Part shown: positions 1-8,526 of the stretch, piece after piece | How the letters are laid out: the number at the start of each line of letters is the position of its first letter | Numbering within the stretch: the stretch's first letter is position 1 | NCBI GenBank assembly: GCA_007693945.1 | Contig: RECP01000025.1 | Span: forward strand, 1-37,720 | Reading direction: 5' to 3' | Origin: Spirochaetaceae bacterium | GTDB lineage: Bacteria; Spirochaetota; Spirochaetia; DSM-27196; PWMO01 | Length of the DNA stretch: 37,720 nucleotides | The notes under the pieces: generated by a model | What the model was told of the DNA's origin: nothing | The model's database searches: none | What the model saw: the letters and a program-made list of their open reading frames with translations, nothing else | Translations under genes and position numbers: made by a program

Positions 1-1683
1 ATTGCCGTGGGCGCGGCGTTCGCCGAGAAGTACAACGGCAGCGGCAACCTGGTGGTCGCGTATTTCGGCGACGGCGCGGTCAACCAGGGTGCCTTTCACG
101 AAGCGTGCAATCTGGCCGGGGTGTGGAAGCTCCCGGTGATCTTCTTCATCGAGAACAATCTCTACGCGGTCGGTACACATTCCGACGAGGCCACCGCGGT
201 GCACCTGCTGTCGCAGCGCGCCAACTCCTACGCCATGAACGCCCTGATAGTAGACGGTCACGACACCGTCGCGATACACGACGCGATGTCCGCCGCGGCC
301 GCCGATATCCGCGACGGCGGCGGGCCGTGGTTCATCGAAGCGTTCTGCTACCGCAAGTATCACCACGCGGGCGACACCCCGGGGAGCGCGTTCGGCTATC
401 GTTCGAAAGACGAGGAAGCGCAGTTTGAAGAGAAGGACGCAATGGTCCAGTATCCACGGGCCCTGGAGAGTGCCGGCATCGTGTCCAGGCAACAGATCGA
501 CCGCATCAAACAGATGGCGGTCGACTGCGTGCAGCGCGCCGTGGACGCGTGCACGAACCCGGGCGCTCCACGAACGGTCCGCAGCGAGCTCTGGCCGGAA
601 CCTGAGAGCGCGGTGACGGGGGTGCGCAGCGACGGCTCCGAGCTCGCCGGCGTCCACTACGCCGCGCGGAGTGATTTTGCTGCTACCCGAACAGTGGCCT
701 TCAGCGACGCGATCGCCGCGGTAACCGGACGCTGGCTGGAACGCGACGAACGCGTGGTGGTGCTGGGCGAAGAGGTCGCCAGTTTCGGAGGCGGCGCCTA
801 CGGCGCTACCAGGGGGTTACCGAAACGGTTTCCGCAGCGCGTATTGAACACGCCGATTTCCGAGGCGGGGTTTGTCGGCCTGGGGCTCGGCGCTGCAATG
901 TCGGGCATGCGACCGGTGGTAGAGATCATGTTCCCTGATTTCTCGCTGGTAGCCGCGGATCAGCTTTTCAACCAGATTGCCAAGGCGCGTCACATGTACG
1001 GTGGCACGACCGATATTCCGCTGGTTCTGAGAACCCGCATCGCCACCGGCTGCGGTTACGGAGGGCAGCACTCGATGGACCCGATCGGGCTGTTCGCGCT
1101 GTTCCCGGGTTGGCGCATCGTTTCACCTTCGAACGCCTTCGACTACATCGGCTTGTTCAACACCGCGATGCGCAGCAACGACCCGGTGGTCTTCCTCGAG
1201 CACCACGCTCTGTACAAAGTTCAGTCCGAGGCGCCGTCCGATGACCTCGATTACTGTCTGCCGTTCGGCAAAGCCGAGCTGATCCAGCACGGTGACGACG
1301 TCTCGATCGTGACCTACGGTGTGATGACCGAGCGGCTGCGCTCGTTGCGCCCGGTGCTGGAGGAACGCGGCGTTTCGGCGGACATCATCGATCTGCGCAC
1401 GCTCGATTTCCCATCGATGGATTTCGAGACCGTGGGCTCCTCGCTGCAGAAGACCGGAGCGCTGATTACCGTGGAAGAGGCCGCCGGCGGTCAGTCGATC
1501 GGCAACCGCCTCGCGGGCGTGGTTTCGGCGCGCTATTTCGATTATCTGGACGCACCGTGTTTCAGCCTGACATCGCTCGACGTCCCCAACTCCGTCTCAC
1601 GCGTACTGGAGACCGAGGCGATGCTCGATGACGCCAGGATCGTTGACACAGTGGTGAAGGCAGCCGAACGGCGCCTTGCATAG
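1..1683 (+). CDS. Fused E1 alpha/beta 2-oxoacid dehydrogenase, 5' partial
   Basis: Thiamine-diphosphate E1 component of a pyruvate, branched-chain 2-oxoacid or acetoin dehydrogenase, with alpha and beta subunits in one chain. The frame is open from the first base, so the N-terminus lies outside the window and the in-frame GTG at 7 is not the real start. The alpha half shows the TPP motif as FGDGAVNQG followed by ENN, and the loop YRKYHHAGD. The beta half begins near base 690 and contains VLGEEV and the stretch around ISEAGFVGLGLG, both typical of E1 beta. Fused E1 chains are known in many bacteria. No E2 or E3 gene is visible downstream, so the lipoyl partners must lie upstream or elsewhere. 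Next to a 2-hydroxyacid dehydrogenase and an aldehyde dehydrogenase, it may handle a 2-oxoacid from sugar-acid breakdown. The exact substrate cannot be read from the sequence. Confidence 0.88.
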   Translation: MAVGAAFAEKYNGSGNLVVAYFGDGAVNQGAFHEACNLAGVWKLPVIFFIENNLYAVGTHSDEATAVHLLSQRANSYAMNALIVDGHDTVAIHDAMSAAAADIRDGGGPWFIEAFCYRKYHHAGDTPGSAFGYRSKDEEAQFEEKDAMVQYPRALESAGIVSRQQIDRIKQMAVDCVQRAVDACTNPGAPRTVRSELWPEPESAVTGVRSDGSELAGVHYAARSDFAATRTVAFSDAIAAVTGRWLERDERVVVLGEEVASFGGGAYGATRGLPKRFPQRVLNTPISEAGFVGLGLGAAMSGMRPVVEIMFPDFSLVAADQLFNQIAKARHMYGGTTDIPLVLRTRIATGCGYGGQHSMDPIGLFALFPGWRIVSPSNAFDYIGLFNTAMRSNDPVVFLEHHALYKVQSEAPSDDLDYCLPFGKAELIQHGDDVSIVTYGVMTERLRSLRPVLEERGVSADIIDLRTLDFPSMDFETVGSSLQKTGALITVEEAAGGQSIGNRLAGVVSARYFDYLDAPCFSLTSLDVPNSVSRVLETEAMLDDARIVDTVVKAAERRLA

Positions 1684-1731
1684 GAATCAAGGGGCACGCC
1701 CCGCAACAGCGCATTCTTGAGGAGAGAGGCT

Positions 1732-2826
1732 ATGAGTAATCCAGCGCTTCAGTACGTCAACTCACGAATCCATCCGGAGAAACTGAAACAGTTCTGCATC
1801 GAGGCGTTGCAGGCAGCCGGGCTGTCCAGTGACCATGCCGAACAGACGGCAGATGTCCTGGTGACCACCGACGCATGGGGAACCTTCAGTCACGGAAGCC
1901 GGCAGCTTGTACCGCTGTTGAACAACCTGCGTAAAGGCGGGCTCAAGGCTGATGCGCAGCCCGAGATTGTCGATCAGGGCAGCGGCTTCGTGGTGGTCGA
2001 CGGCCACTTTGCCATGCCGATGGTCACGTCGCGGCTTGCAATGCAGGCGGCAATCGACAAGGCGCGCAGCGCGGGTATCGCCTACGCCGCGGTACGCCGC
2101 AGCGGACACTACGGCGCGGCGGGGTACTATGCGGTCATGGCGGCCGAACAGGATATGATTGGCCTGTCAATGACAAACGTGGACGTTTGCATGACCGTTC
2201 CCGGTGCGCGCGCCCCGGTCATCGGCACCAACCCGTTGGCGTACGCCGTTCCCGCCGGCACAGAGCGCACGGTGTTCCTCGATATCGCTACCAGCGTGGT
2301 GGCCATAAGCAAGGTGATTGCGGCCAAGACGGCCGGCAAGCCGATTCCCGAGGGATGGCTGGTGGACGAGTTGGGCCGGCCCACCACCGACACCAGTACC
2401 TATCCCGACAAGGGCGCGATCCTGCCGATGGCCGGTCACAAAGGCTACGGTGTAGCGTTGCTGATAGAGATCCTGGCCGGCGTCCTGACCGGGGCCTCGT
2501 TTCTCTCGGGCATCAAGCCGTGGTTGGTACCCGACCCTCAGCCGGCCGATGAAGGGCACGCCTTTGTAGCAGTGAATATCGAGAGCCTGATCCCGATCGA
2601 TACCTTCAAGGCGCGTATGGACGCAATGATCGGCGAGGTGCGCAGCGCGCCCAAAGCCGAGGGCTCCGATAGAATCTACCTGCCCGGTGAGATGGAGTGG
2701 GAGCGTTTTGACCTCGCCCACAAGAACGGTATTCAGCTGCCCGACTACGTGTTGATCAACCTGTTCAGCGTAGCCGAGCAAACCGGCCTGACCGACCGGC
2801 TCATCGCAATGCTCGAGGAGGAGTAG
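1732..2826 (+). CDS. Ldh2 family malate/L-lactate dehydrogenase-type oxidoreductase
   Basis: NAD(P)-dependent 2-hydroxyacid dehydrogenase of the malate/lactate/sulfolactate (Ldh2, YlbC-like) family, 364 residues, full length. Family features are SHGSRQL near residue 50, RSGHYGAAGYY near 125, GTNPLAYAVP near 170 and GHKGYG near 240. The ATG at 1732 was chosen because AGGAGAG lies just upstream; an in-frame TTG at 1717 overlaps that site and is unlikely. It follows the E1 gene after 48 bp and precedes the aldehyde dehydrogenase after 3 bp, so the three are probably co-transcribed. It would oxidise a 2-hydroxy acid to a 2-oxo acid, or the reverse. Substrates in this family vary widely (malate, lactate, sulfolactate, ureidoglycolate, 2,3-diketogulonate), so none is assigned. 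Confidence 0.88.
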   Translation: MSNPALQYVNSRIHPEKLKQFCIEALQAAGLSSDHAEQTADVLVTTDAWGTFSHGSRQLVPLLNNLRKGGLKADAQPEIVDQGSGFVVVDGHFAMPMVTSRLAMQAAIDKARSAGIAYAAVRRSGHYGAAGYYAVMAAEQDMIGLSMTNVDVCMTVPGARAPVIGTNPLAYAVPAGTERTVFLDIATSVVAISKVIAAKTAGKPIPEGWLVDELGRPTTDTSTYPDKGAILPMAGHKGYGVALLIEILAGVLTGASFLSGIKPWLVPDPQPADEGHAFVAVNIESLIPIDTFKARMDAMIGEVRSAPKAEGSDRIYLPGEMEWERFDLAHKNGIQLPDYVLINLFSVAEQTGLTDRLIAMLEEE

Positions 2827-2829
2827 CTC

Positions 2830-4197
2830 GTGGCGATGGTCTCGATCAACCCGGCAAACGACAAGTTGATCCGCGAGTACACGGAAATGTCGCCCGGCGA
2901 GGTGGCCGCGATCCTCGACGCGGCCGCCAAACGCTTTGCGGACTGGCGACGTTCCGGTTTCGCCCGGCGCGCCGACTGCCTCCGACGCGCCGCCGGGCTG
3001 CTGCGCGAGCGCGTCCACGACCTGGCGGGGCTAATGACCCGGGAGATGGGCAAACCGATTCGCGACAGTCGCGGCGAAATCGAGAAAAGCGCCTGGGTCT
3101 GCGAGTATTACGCCGACAACGGCGAGCGGTTTCTCACGCGCGAGGACGCGCCGACGGAAGCGACGCACAGCTTCGTCAGCTATCAGCCGCTGGGGGTTAT
3201 TCTGGCGGTGATGCCGTGGAACTTTCCGTTCTGGCAGTTCTTCCGCTTCGGAGCGCCGGCCCTGATGGCGGGCAACTGCTGCGTATTGAAGCACTCCTCG
3301 AATGTGACCGGTTCCGCGCTTGCTATTGAAGCGCTGTTGCGGGATGCCGGGTTTCCGGAAGACGTGTTCCGTAGCCTGGTGATAGGCAGCCGGCAGGTAG
3401 CCGCCGTTATCGAACATCCGGCGGTAGCCGCGGTGACGCTGACCGGAAGCACACCCGCAGGACGCGCAATAGCCGCGGCGTGCGGCGCGCAGCTGAAGAA
3501 GTGCGTGCTCGAACTTGGAGGCAGTGATCCCTACGTCATTCTCGAGGACGCCGACCTCGAGCTTACCGTGCCGGTGTGCGTCACCGCGCGACTGTTCAAC
3601 TCCGGGCAGAGCTGTATCGCGGGCAAGCGCTTCATCGTGGTGGAATCGATAGCCGAGCGCTTCGAGCAGCAGTTCGTTAAACAGATGGCGGCGCAGATCA
3701 TGGGCGATCCGATGGATGAACGGACCCAGATCGGGCCGCAGGCGCGCAAGGATCTGCGTGATGAGCTGCACCAGCAGGTGCGACGCAGCATCGACGCCGG
3801 CGCACGCTGTCTCCTCGGCTGCGAGCTGCCGGATTCCCCCGGGGCGTATTATCCGGCCTCGGTGCTCAGTAACGTGGCGCCCGGCATGCCGGCCTACGAC
3901 GACGAGCTGTTCGGGCCGGTCGCGGCGATAATCCGTGTCAGGAACGAGGCCGAGGCGATTCGTGTCGCCAACGACAGCTTCTTCGGCCTCGGTGCGGCGC
4001 TGTTCACGCGTGACGCGATTCGCGGCACACGCATAGCCGAAGAGGAGATCGAGGCCGGCTGCGTATTTGTCAACGAGTATGTACGCTCCGACCCGCGCCT
4101 TCCGTTCGGCGGCATCAAAGGGAGCGGTTACGGACGTGAGTTGTCGTCGTTCGGCATCCGGGAGTTCGTCAACATCAAGGGAATCTGGGTCCGCTGA
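2830..4197 (+). CDS. NAD(P)-dependent aldehyde dehydrogenase, succinate-semialdehyde dehydrogenase type
   Basis: Aldehyde dehydrogenase superfamily enzyme of 455 residues that oxidises an aldehyde to the acid through a thioester. It shows the PWNFP oxyanion and cofactor region, the general base in LELGGSDP (E228) and the nucleophile in NSGQSC (C262). The N-terminus, starting with INPAN, and the compact length resemble the Sad/GabD succinate-semialdehyde group, but short-chain sugar-derived aldehydes are possible. The GTG at 2830 is preferred because the GGAGGAG spanning the end of the previous gene sits 7 nt before it; the ATG at 2836 is too far. Only 3 bp separate it from the Ldh2 gene. It ends about 20 bp before the promoter of the TRAP operon, so it closes the first transcription unit. 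Confidence 0.88.
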   Translation: MAMVSINPANDKLIREYTEMSPGEVAAILDAAAKRFADWRRSGFARRADCLRRAAGLLRERVHDLAGLMTREMGKPIRDSRGEIEKSAWVCEYYADNGERFLTREDAPTEATHSFVSYQPLGVILAVMPWNFPFWQFFRFGAPALMAGNCCVLKHSSNVTGSALAIEALLRDAGFPEDVFRSLVIGSRQVAAVIEHPAVAAVTLTGSTPAGRAIAAACGAQLKKCVLELGGSDPYVILEDADLELTVPVCVTARLFNSGQSCIAGKRFIVVESIAERFEQQFVKQMAAQIMGDPMDERTQIGPQARKDLRDELHQQVRRSIDAGARCLLGCELPDSPGAYYPASVLSNVAPGMPAYDDELFGPVAAIIRVRNEAEAIRVANDSFFGLGAALFTRDAIRGTRIAEEEIEAGCVFVNEYVRSDPRLPFGGIKGSGYGRELSSFGIREFVNIKGIWVR

Positions 4198-4217
4198 CGG
4201 GCGCTGCCCGAAACCGT

Positions 4218-4247
4218 TTGACACGGCTCGCGCCCATCGGCTATAAT
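4218..4247 (+). promoter_or_regulatory. Sigma-70 promoter of the TRAP transporter operon
   Basis: A consensus -35 TTGACA (4218-4223) and a consensus -10 TATAAT (4242-4247) are separated by 18 bp. The predicted start of transcription is near 4254, about 50 nt before dctP. Such a strong match suggests high expression when not repressed, and a palindrome at the predicted +1 supports repressor control. Confidence 0.85.
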
Positions 4248-4253
4248 AACTCC

Positions 4254-4268
4254 GTTGTAGTATACAAC
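4254..4268. promoter_or_regulatory. Palindromic operator at the +1 region of the TRAP operon
   Basis: Perfect inverted repeat GTTGTA-GTA-TACAAC, starting at the predicted transcription start of the consensus promoter just upstream. Its size and its GT...AC half-sites suit a GntR/FadR-type regulator, and one is encoded at 14452-15132. The link to that regulator is inference: the repeat is not identical to the one at the regulator's own promoter. Confidence 0.6.
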
Positions 4269-4303
4269 TTATATATTACACACCCAATCGAAGGAGGCTA
4301 CTT

Positions 4304-5290
4304 ATGAGAAAGTTTACGCTGTTAGCCGTTGTGCTGATAGTTGTCGTGACGGGACTCGTTTTCGGCGCCGGCCGTACGGAAGTCACGACGCGGGAATTGA
4401 GTTTTGCGCACGTCTACGAGCCTGATTTGGCCTACCACCGGGAAGCCGTCTGGGCGGCCCAGGAGATCGAACGGCGCACCGATGGGCGTTTCACGGTTCA
4501 GGTCTATCCCGCCTCGCAGCTCGGCAGTGAATCCGAAATCGCCGAAGGTCTGGGTCTTGGCACCGTCGACATGATCTACGCCGGCGCTGCGTTCCTCTCG
4601 GGATCGTACGGCCCGATCGCTATCGCCGAGGCACCCTTTATCTACCGTGATTTCGATCACTGGCTGGCGTTTGCGGACAGCGATCTGATGGGTGACCTGG
4701 CCGCCGGCTATCGTGAGGCCACCGGGCATCACATCATCAGCCCGACCTATTACGGCGCGCGTCACATAACCTCCAACAAACCGATTCGCACGCCCGCGGA
4801 TATGCGCGGGCTGACGATTCGCGTTCCCGACGCTCCGCTCTACCTGCTGTTCCCGCGCGCGGTCGGCGCAAGCCCCACTCCGGTAGCGTTCGCCGAAGTC
4901 TACCTTGCACTGCAGCAGGGCGTCGTCGAGGCGCAGGAGAATCCGCTTCCGACGATCCGCGGCATGGCGTTCTTCGAGGTGCAGGACTATATCAACCTGA
5001 CCGGCCACATGGTGAACACGCTGATGACCATTGTGCGCGGCGATCTCTGGGAAGAGCTTTCAGCCGCGGACCGCGCAATTTTTGACGAAGTGTTCTCTGA
5101 AGCCGCTATCCGCAGTTCGCAGGCAATCTACCAGGAGGAGCAGGAACTCGGTGAATGGTTTGAGGCGCAGGGCCTGACCGTGCTGGAAGTCGATCGCCGG
5201 CCGTTCATGGACATAGTCGAGCCGTTGCTCTCGGGCCCCCAGGTACCCTGGACCGAGGAACATCTGCAACGCATGCAGGCGATTCGCTAA
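4304..5290 (+). CDS. dctP: TRAP transporter solute-binding protein (DctP family)
   Basis: Periplasmic substrate-binding subunit of a tripartite ATP-independent periplasmic transporter, 328 residues. An N-terminal signal peptide (about residues 1-22: MRK, a hydrophobic core, then FGAG) directs export. The family core GLTIRVPDAP supplies the Arg that binds the substrate carboxylate, and ALQQGVVEAQENP is the DctP signature. The start is fixed by AAGGAGG at 4291-4297, 6 nt before the ATG. It heads the operon dctP-dctQ-dctM and has its own strong promoter. A stable hairpin follows it, which often lets the binding protein be made in excess over the membrane subunits. The neighbouring uronate genes suggest a hexuronate or related sugar acid as the cargo, but the ligand is not proven by sequence. 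Confidence 0.94.
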   Translation: MRKFTLLAVVLIVVVTGLVFGAGRTEVTTRELSFAHVYEPDLAYHREAVWAAQEIERRTDGRFTVQVYPASQLGSESEIAEGLGLGTVDMIYAGAAFLSGSYGPIAIAEAPFIYRDFDHWLAFADSDLMGDLAAGYREATGHHIISPTYYGARHITSNKPIRTPADMRGLTIRVPDAPLYLLFPRAVGASPTPVAFAEVYLALQQGVVEAQENPLPTIRGMAFFEVQDYINLTGHMVNTLMTIVRGDLWEELSAADRAIFDEVFSEAAIRSSQAIYQEEQELGEWFEAQGLTVLEVDRRPFMDIVEPLLSGPQVPWTEEHLQRMQAIR

Positions 5291-5312
5291 GCATCTCGCA
5301 GCGATTTTTGAC

Positions 5313-5338
5313 GGTCGGATTGCGCGAGCAGTCCGACC
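5313..5338 (+). other. Small hairpin after dctP
   Basis: GGTCGGA (5313-5319) and TCCGACC (5332-5338) form a perfect 7-bp stem with a 12-nt loop in the dctP-dctQ gap. It may work with the stronger hairpin that follows to protect the dctP mRNA end or slow transcription. Confidence 0.4.
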
Positions 5339-5357
5339 ATTTGTGACGGATTAGTCG

Positions 5358-5386
5358 GCGCGGGCAACGATGTGCGTTGCCCGCGC
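5358..5386 (+). terminator. Strong intra-operon hairpin between dctP and dctQ
   Basis: A perfect 12-bp GC-rich stem, GCGCGGGCAACG (5358-5369) with CGTTGCCCGCGC (5375-5386), closes a 5-nt loop ATGTG. Only a weak T run (TCTT) follows, so partial termination or 3'-end protection is more likely than full termination. It would favour the binding protein over the two permease subunits. Confidence 0.65.
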
Positions 5387-5433
5387 TCTTATGCAAGCCG
5401 ACCGGCATGCAGCAGGAATAACGAGGCAGATCG

Positions 5434-6015
5434 ATGAGTGACGAACCCACTCCCAGGCAGGTGACCGGAAGCGACGAGATCATTGAACTGATCAAGGAGC
5501 AATCCGCTCAGGTGCCGGACTTCTCGTACCGCGACTACAGGATCGAGGACTACTTCGCGCTGGGAGTCTTCTGGATCCTGGCTTTAATGGTTTTTTCCCA
5601 GTTCTTTACGCGCTACTTCCTCGGTTTTTCCTACGCCTGGACCGAGGAAGGGGCACGTTATCTGCTGGTGTGCGTGACCTTCCTGGGCTCCGTTATGGCG
5701 GTCAGGCGCAATTCGCACATTTTTGTGGAGTTCTTCTACCGCTACCTGCCGCGCAAGACCGGGCGAGCGCTTGTTACCCTTGTCGACGCGATCCGTATCC
5801 TGTTCCTGGCGGCCGCCGTGCGGCTTGGGATAGCCATCTTGCCGCGAACGATGAACAATTTTCTGAGTACGGTGCGTATACCGTTGGCGGCGGTCTATTC
5901 CGTGGTTACCTTCGGCATGGCGTTGATGCTTTTTCGGGCCGTGCAGCTCGCGGTGCTGCACTGGCGCGACGGCTACGTTCCAGGGTCGCGTGAAGACCGC
6001 TCCGACAATTCATAG
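5434..6015 (+). CDS. dctQ: TRAP transporter small permease (DctQ)
   Basis: Small membrane subunit of the TRAP transporter, 193 residues. After a hydrophilic N-terminal tail of about 40 residues there are four hydrophobic segments (about 47-65, 78-95, 118-135 and 148-168). The second is preceded by AWTEEGARYL and followed by VRRNSHI, both DctQ hallmarks. The subunit packs against DctM and helps dock the loaded binding protein. The N-terminal tail is a little longer than in many homologues. It lies 143 bp after dctP, across the hairpin region, and 20 bp before dctM. Confidence 0.92.
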   Translation: MSDEPTPRQVTGSDEIIELIKEQSAQVPDFSYRDYRIEDYFALGVFWILALMVFSQFFTRYFLGFSYAWTEEGARYLLVCVTFLGSVMAVRRNSHIFVEFFYRYLPRKTGRALVTLVDAIRILFLAAAVRLGIAILPRTMNNFLSTVRIPLAAVYSVVTFGMALMLFRAVQLAVLHWRDGYVPGSREDRSDNS

Positions 6016-6035
6016 CAGGGCGAGGTAGACTCCAG

Positions 6036-7313
6036 ATGATGGTCTTACTGTTCGTTTCGATCTTCGTGATGCTGATCATCGGTGTGCCGATCGCAATGTC
6101 GCTCGCTGGCGCCTCGATGCTCTGGGTCTACGTCACGCAGCGCATTCCGGACTTCATTATCCTGCAGCGCATGGTTGGTGGCGTCAACAGCTTTCCGCTG
6201 CTCGCGGTACCGTTCTTCATCCTGGCTGGAAACCTGATGAACGCCGCTGGCCTTACGACCCACATCTTCGCCTTTGCGCGTTCGATCGTCGGTTGGATGC
6301 GCGGCGGTCTCGGGCACGTCAATGTGGGTGCCAGCATCATTTTTGCCGGTATGTCCGGAGCTGCGGTGGCTGATGCCGGTGGATTAGGCACCATCGAGAT
6401 CAAGGCCATGACCGATGCGGGGTACGACACCGATATCTCGGTTGCCATCACCGCCGCGTCGTCGACCATTGGACCGATTATTCCGCCGAGCCTGCCGCTG
6501 GTCATCTACGGTGTGATTGCGCAGGCGTCCATCGGCAGGCTGTTTATTGCCGGAATCGTACCGGGTCTGCTGATGGGCGTTTCGCTGATGATCCTGATTG
6601 CGTGGTACGCGCGCAGGCGCAACTATCCCCGGGATGCCCGCTTCACGGTGCGCGGGATGGCGATCAGTCTATGGCGCGGGTTCCCCTCACTGTTGACGCC
6701 GGTTATCATCATCGGTGGCATAGCGCTCGGGGTCTTCACGCCCACCGAAGCCGCGGTTGCCGCGTCGGCGTACACTCTTTTCCTTGGAACGCTGGTGTAC
6801 CGCACGCTGACCTTCAAGAAGATCATGCAGGTCAGCCTTGATACACTCGAGACTACTGCGATTATCCTTTTCATTGTCGCCGGGGCCGCCATTTTTGCCT
6901 GGATTCTGACCCGCCTGCGAGTTCCGGCTCACTTTGCGTCACTGCTGCTGTCGATTACCGAGAATCCGATTCTGCTGCTGCTGCTGCTCAACCTGGTACT
7001 CTTCATCGTCGGCTTCTTCATGGAGACTATCGCCGCAATCACCATTCTGGTTCCCGTGCTGTTGCCGATTGCGATGCAGATCGGCGTCGATCCGGTACAC
7101 TTCGGCATTTTCATGATCCTCAATCTGATGATCGGGTTACTCACTCCGCCGGTGGGAATGGTACTCTATGTGCTGTCCCGGGTTGCCAGGATACCCTTTG
7201 AGCGCTGTGCCAAAGCGACGGCGGTCTTCATAATCCCGCTGGTCATTGTGTTGCTGCTGGTCACTTTCGTGCCTGCGCTTTCGCTCTGGCTGCCCGGTGT
7301 GTTCTTCGGATAG
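6036..7313 (+). CDS. dctM: TRAP transporter large permease (DctM)
   Basis: Transport-channel subunit of the TRAP system, 425 residues with about a dozen hydrophobic segments. It couples Na+ or H+ flow to solute uptake across the inner membrane. Family motifs are VGGVNSFPLLAVPFFILAG near residue 45, the glycine- and alanine-rich stretch IFAGMSGAAVADAGGLG near 105, IGPIIPPSLPLVIYG near 148 and GLLTPPVGMVLYV near 370. The ATG at 6036 follows GAGGTAG at good spacing; the next codon is also ATG. The zinc dehydrogenase starts 11 bp downstream, so transport and the first catabolic step are probably on one transcript. Confidence 0.95.
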   Translation: MMVLLFVSIFVMLIIGVPIAMSLAGASMLWVYVTQRIPDFIILQRMVGGVNSFPLLAVPFFILAGNLMNAAGLTTHIFAFARSIVGWMRGGLGHVNVGASIIFAGMSGAAVADAGGLGTIEIKAMTDAGYDTDISVAITAASSTIGPIIPPSLPLVIYGVIAQASIGRLFIAGIVPGLLMGVSLMILIAWYARRRNYPRDARFTVRGMAISLWRGFPSLLTPVIIIGGIALGVFTPTEAAVAASAYTLFLGTLVYRTLTFKKIMQVSLDTLETTAIILFIVAGAAIFAWILTRLRVPAHFASLLLSITENPILLLLLLNLVLFIVGFFMETIAAITILVPVLLPIAMQIGVDPVHFGIFMILNLMIGLLTPPVGMVLYVLSRVARIPFERCAKATAVFIIPLVIVLLLVTFVPALSLWLPGVFFG

Positions 7314-7324
7314 GGCGGGTTGTA

Positions 7325-8362
7325 GTGCAGGCATTGGTAAAGACCGACCGAGGCGCCGGCAATATGGAGGTCCGCGACCTGCCCGAGCCTCGGCCGGGGC
7401 CGGGGCAGGTGAAGATCGAGGTGCACGCCACCGGGATTTGCGGGTCCGACCTGCACATCTTCCACGATGACATCGACATTCCGATCAATCCCCCGGTGGT
7501 CACGGGCCATGAGTTTGCCGGTACCGTAGTGGAAATCGGAGCAGGTGTGGAGAACTGTTCTGCCGGCGATCGCGTCACGTCGGAGACCGCCTACAGTTAC
7601 TGCGGCACGTGTCGCTACTGCGCAGCCGGTTTCTACAATCTCTGTCCACAGCGGCGCACGCTCGGCTACTGGTACAACGGCGCGTTTGCGCGCTTCACGG
7701 TTGTACCGGCCGATCGCATTCACAAACTTCCGTCGAGTGTCAGCTTGCGTTCCGGCGCGATGCTTGAGCCGCTGGCGTGCGTGACTCACGCTGCAATCGA
7801 TCTGACCACCATAGAATCCGGGGAATGGGTGCTGGTGAGCGGTCCGGGAGCAATCGGACTGCTGGCGCTGCAGGTCGCCCGCGCCCGGGGTGCGCGCGCG
7901 ATCGTAAGCGGGACCGCCGTCGATCGGGACCGACTGCGGGTCGCGGCGGATCTTGGCGCCACGCAGGTGATTGATACCGACGCGGAGGACCTGGATTCGG
8001 CGGTTGCCGAAATCACCGGCGGACAGGGGGTGGACGTCGTACTGGAGTGCGCCGGCTCAGCGGCAGCGGTCGACAGCGGACTGAACCTGATCCGCAAACA
8101 GGGCCGGTTTACCCAGATCGGGCTCTTCGGCAAACCGGTGACCCTCAATTTCGAGAAGATCTGCTTCAAGGAGCTCAAAGTCACCGGTTCGCTGGGATCC
8201 AAACGCAGCTCCTGGCATGCAGCCATTGAGCTGCTGGCTCAAGGCCTGGTGCAGACTGATCCGCTGATCTCGCACGAGCTGCCCATCACCGAGTGGGAAC
8301 GCGCCTTCGGCCTGTTTGAAGAGAAGTCGGGAATCAAGCTCATGCTTCTGCCGGTACGGTGA
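7325..8362 (+). CDS. Zinc-dependent medium-chain alcohol/polyol dehydrogenase
   Basis: NAD(P)-dependent MDR dehydrogenase of 345 residues, close to the sorbitol, L-threonine and galactitol dehydrogenase group. The catalytic zinc site is formed by C39, H62 and E63 (GICGSD and TGHE). The structural zinc Cys are C93, C96, C99 and C107. The nucleotide fold shows GPGAIGLLAL near residue 175. The start is a GTG 11 bp after dctM; no strong ribosome binding site is visible, which suggests coupling to dctM. It would interconvert an alcohol and a ketone, for example a polyol or a sugar acid, but the substrate cannot be fixed. Its stop codon overlaps the ATG of a short remnant ORF (TGATG at 8360-8364). 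Confidence 0.88.
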   Translation: MQALVKTDRGAGNMEVRDLPEPRPGPGQVKIEVHATGICGSDLHIFHDDIDIPINPPVVTGHEFAGTVVEIGAGVENCSAGDRVTSETAYSYCGTCRYCAAGFYNLCPQRRTLGYWYNGAFARFTVVPADRIHKLPSSVSLRSGAMLEPLACVTHAAIDLTTIESGEWVLVSGPGAIGLLALQVARARGARAIVSGTAVDRDRLRVAADLGATQVIDTDAEDLDSAVAEITGGQGVDVVLECAGSAAAVDSGLNLIRKQGRFTQIGLFGKPVTLNFEKICFKELKVTGSLGSKRSSWHAAIELLAQGLVQTDPLISHELPITEWERAFGLFEEKSGIKLMLLPVR

Positions 8363-8526
8363 TGAACATGACCAGAGAAGCGGCGATCACGACCATCGAA
8401 CCGTTGATCCTGTACACTGCGGTCAGCGGAGTCTTACCACGGGACGGCAGGAACACCGAGGCGTTGGTCAACCGGACGCCGGTACGTCAGGCGCTGGATT
8501 GGCTTCCGGACGGGATCACGCCATGA
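8362..8526 (+). pseudogene. 54-codon ORF, possible enolase-superfamily gene remnant
   Basis: A short ORF starts in TGATG overlap with the zinc dehydrogenase and encodes 54 residues. Its beginning (AAITTIEPLILYTA) resembles the N-terminus of mandelate racemase/enolase-superfamily sugar-acid dehydratases. After about 25 residues the likeness fades, and the ORF stops with GITP. It could be the scar of an internally deleted dehydratase gene, or a true small protein. Only the tight coupling to its neighbours supports translation. The enolase-superfamily assignment is weak pattern recognition. Confidence 0.35.

Noticed and set aside
2167..4224. Long minus-strand ORFs (283 and 397 codons) opposite the Ldh2 and aldehyde dehydrogenase genes.
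   Set aside because: Their products are rich in His, Arg and Gly without recognisable domains, as expected for shadows of GC-rich genes.
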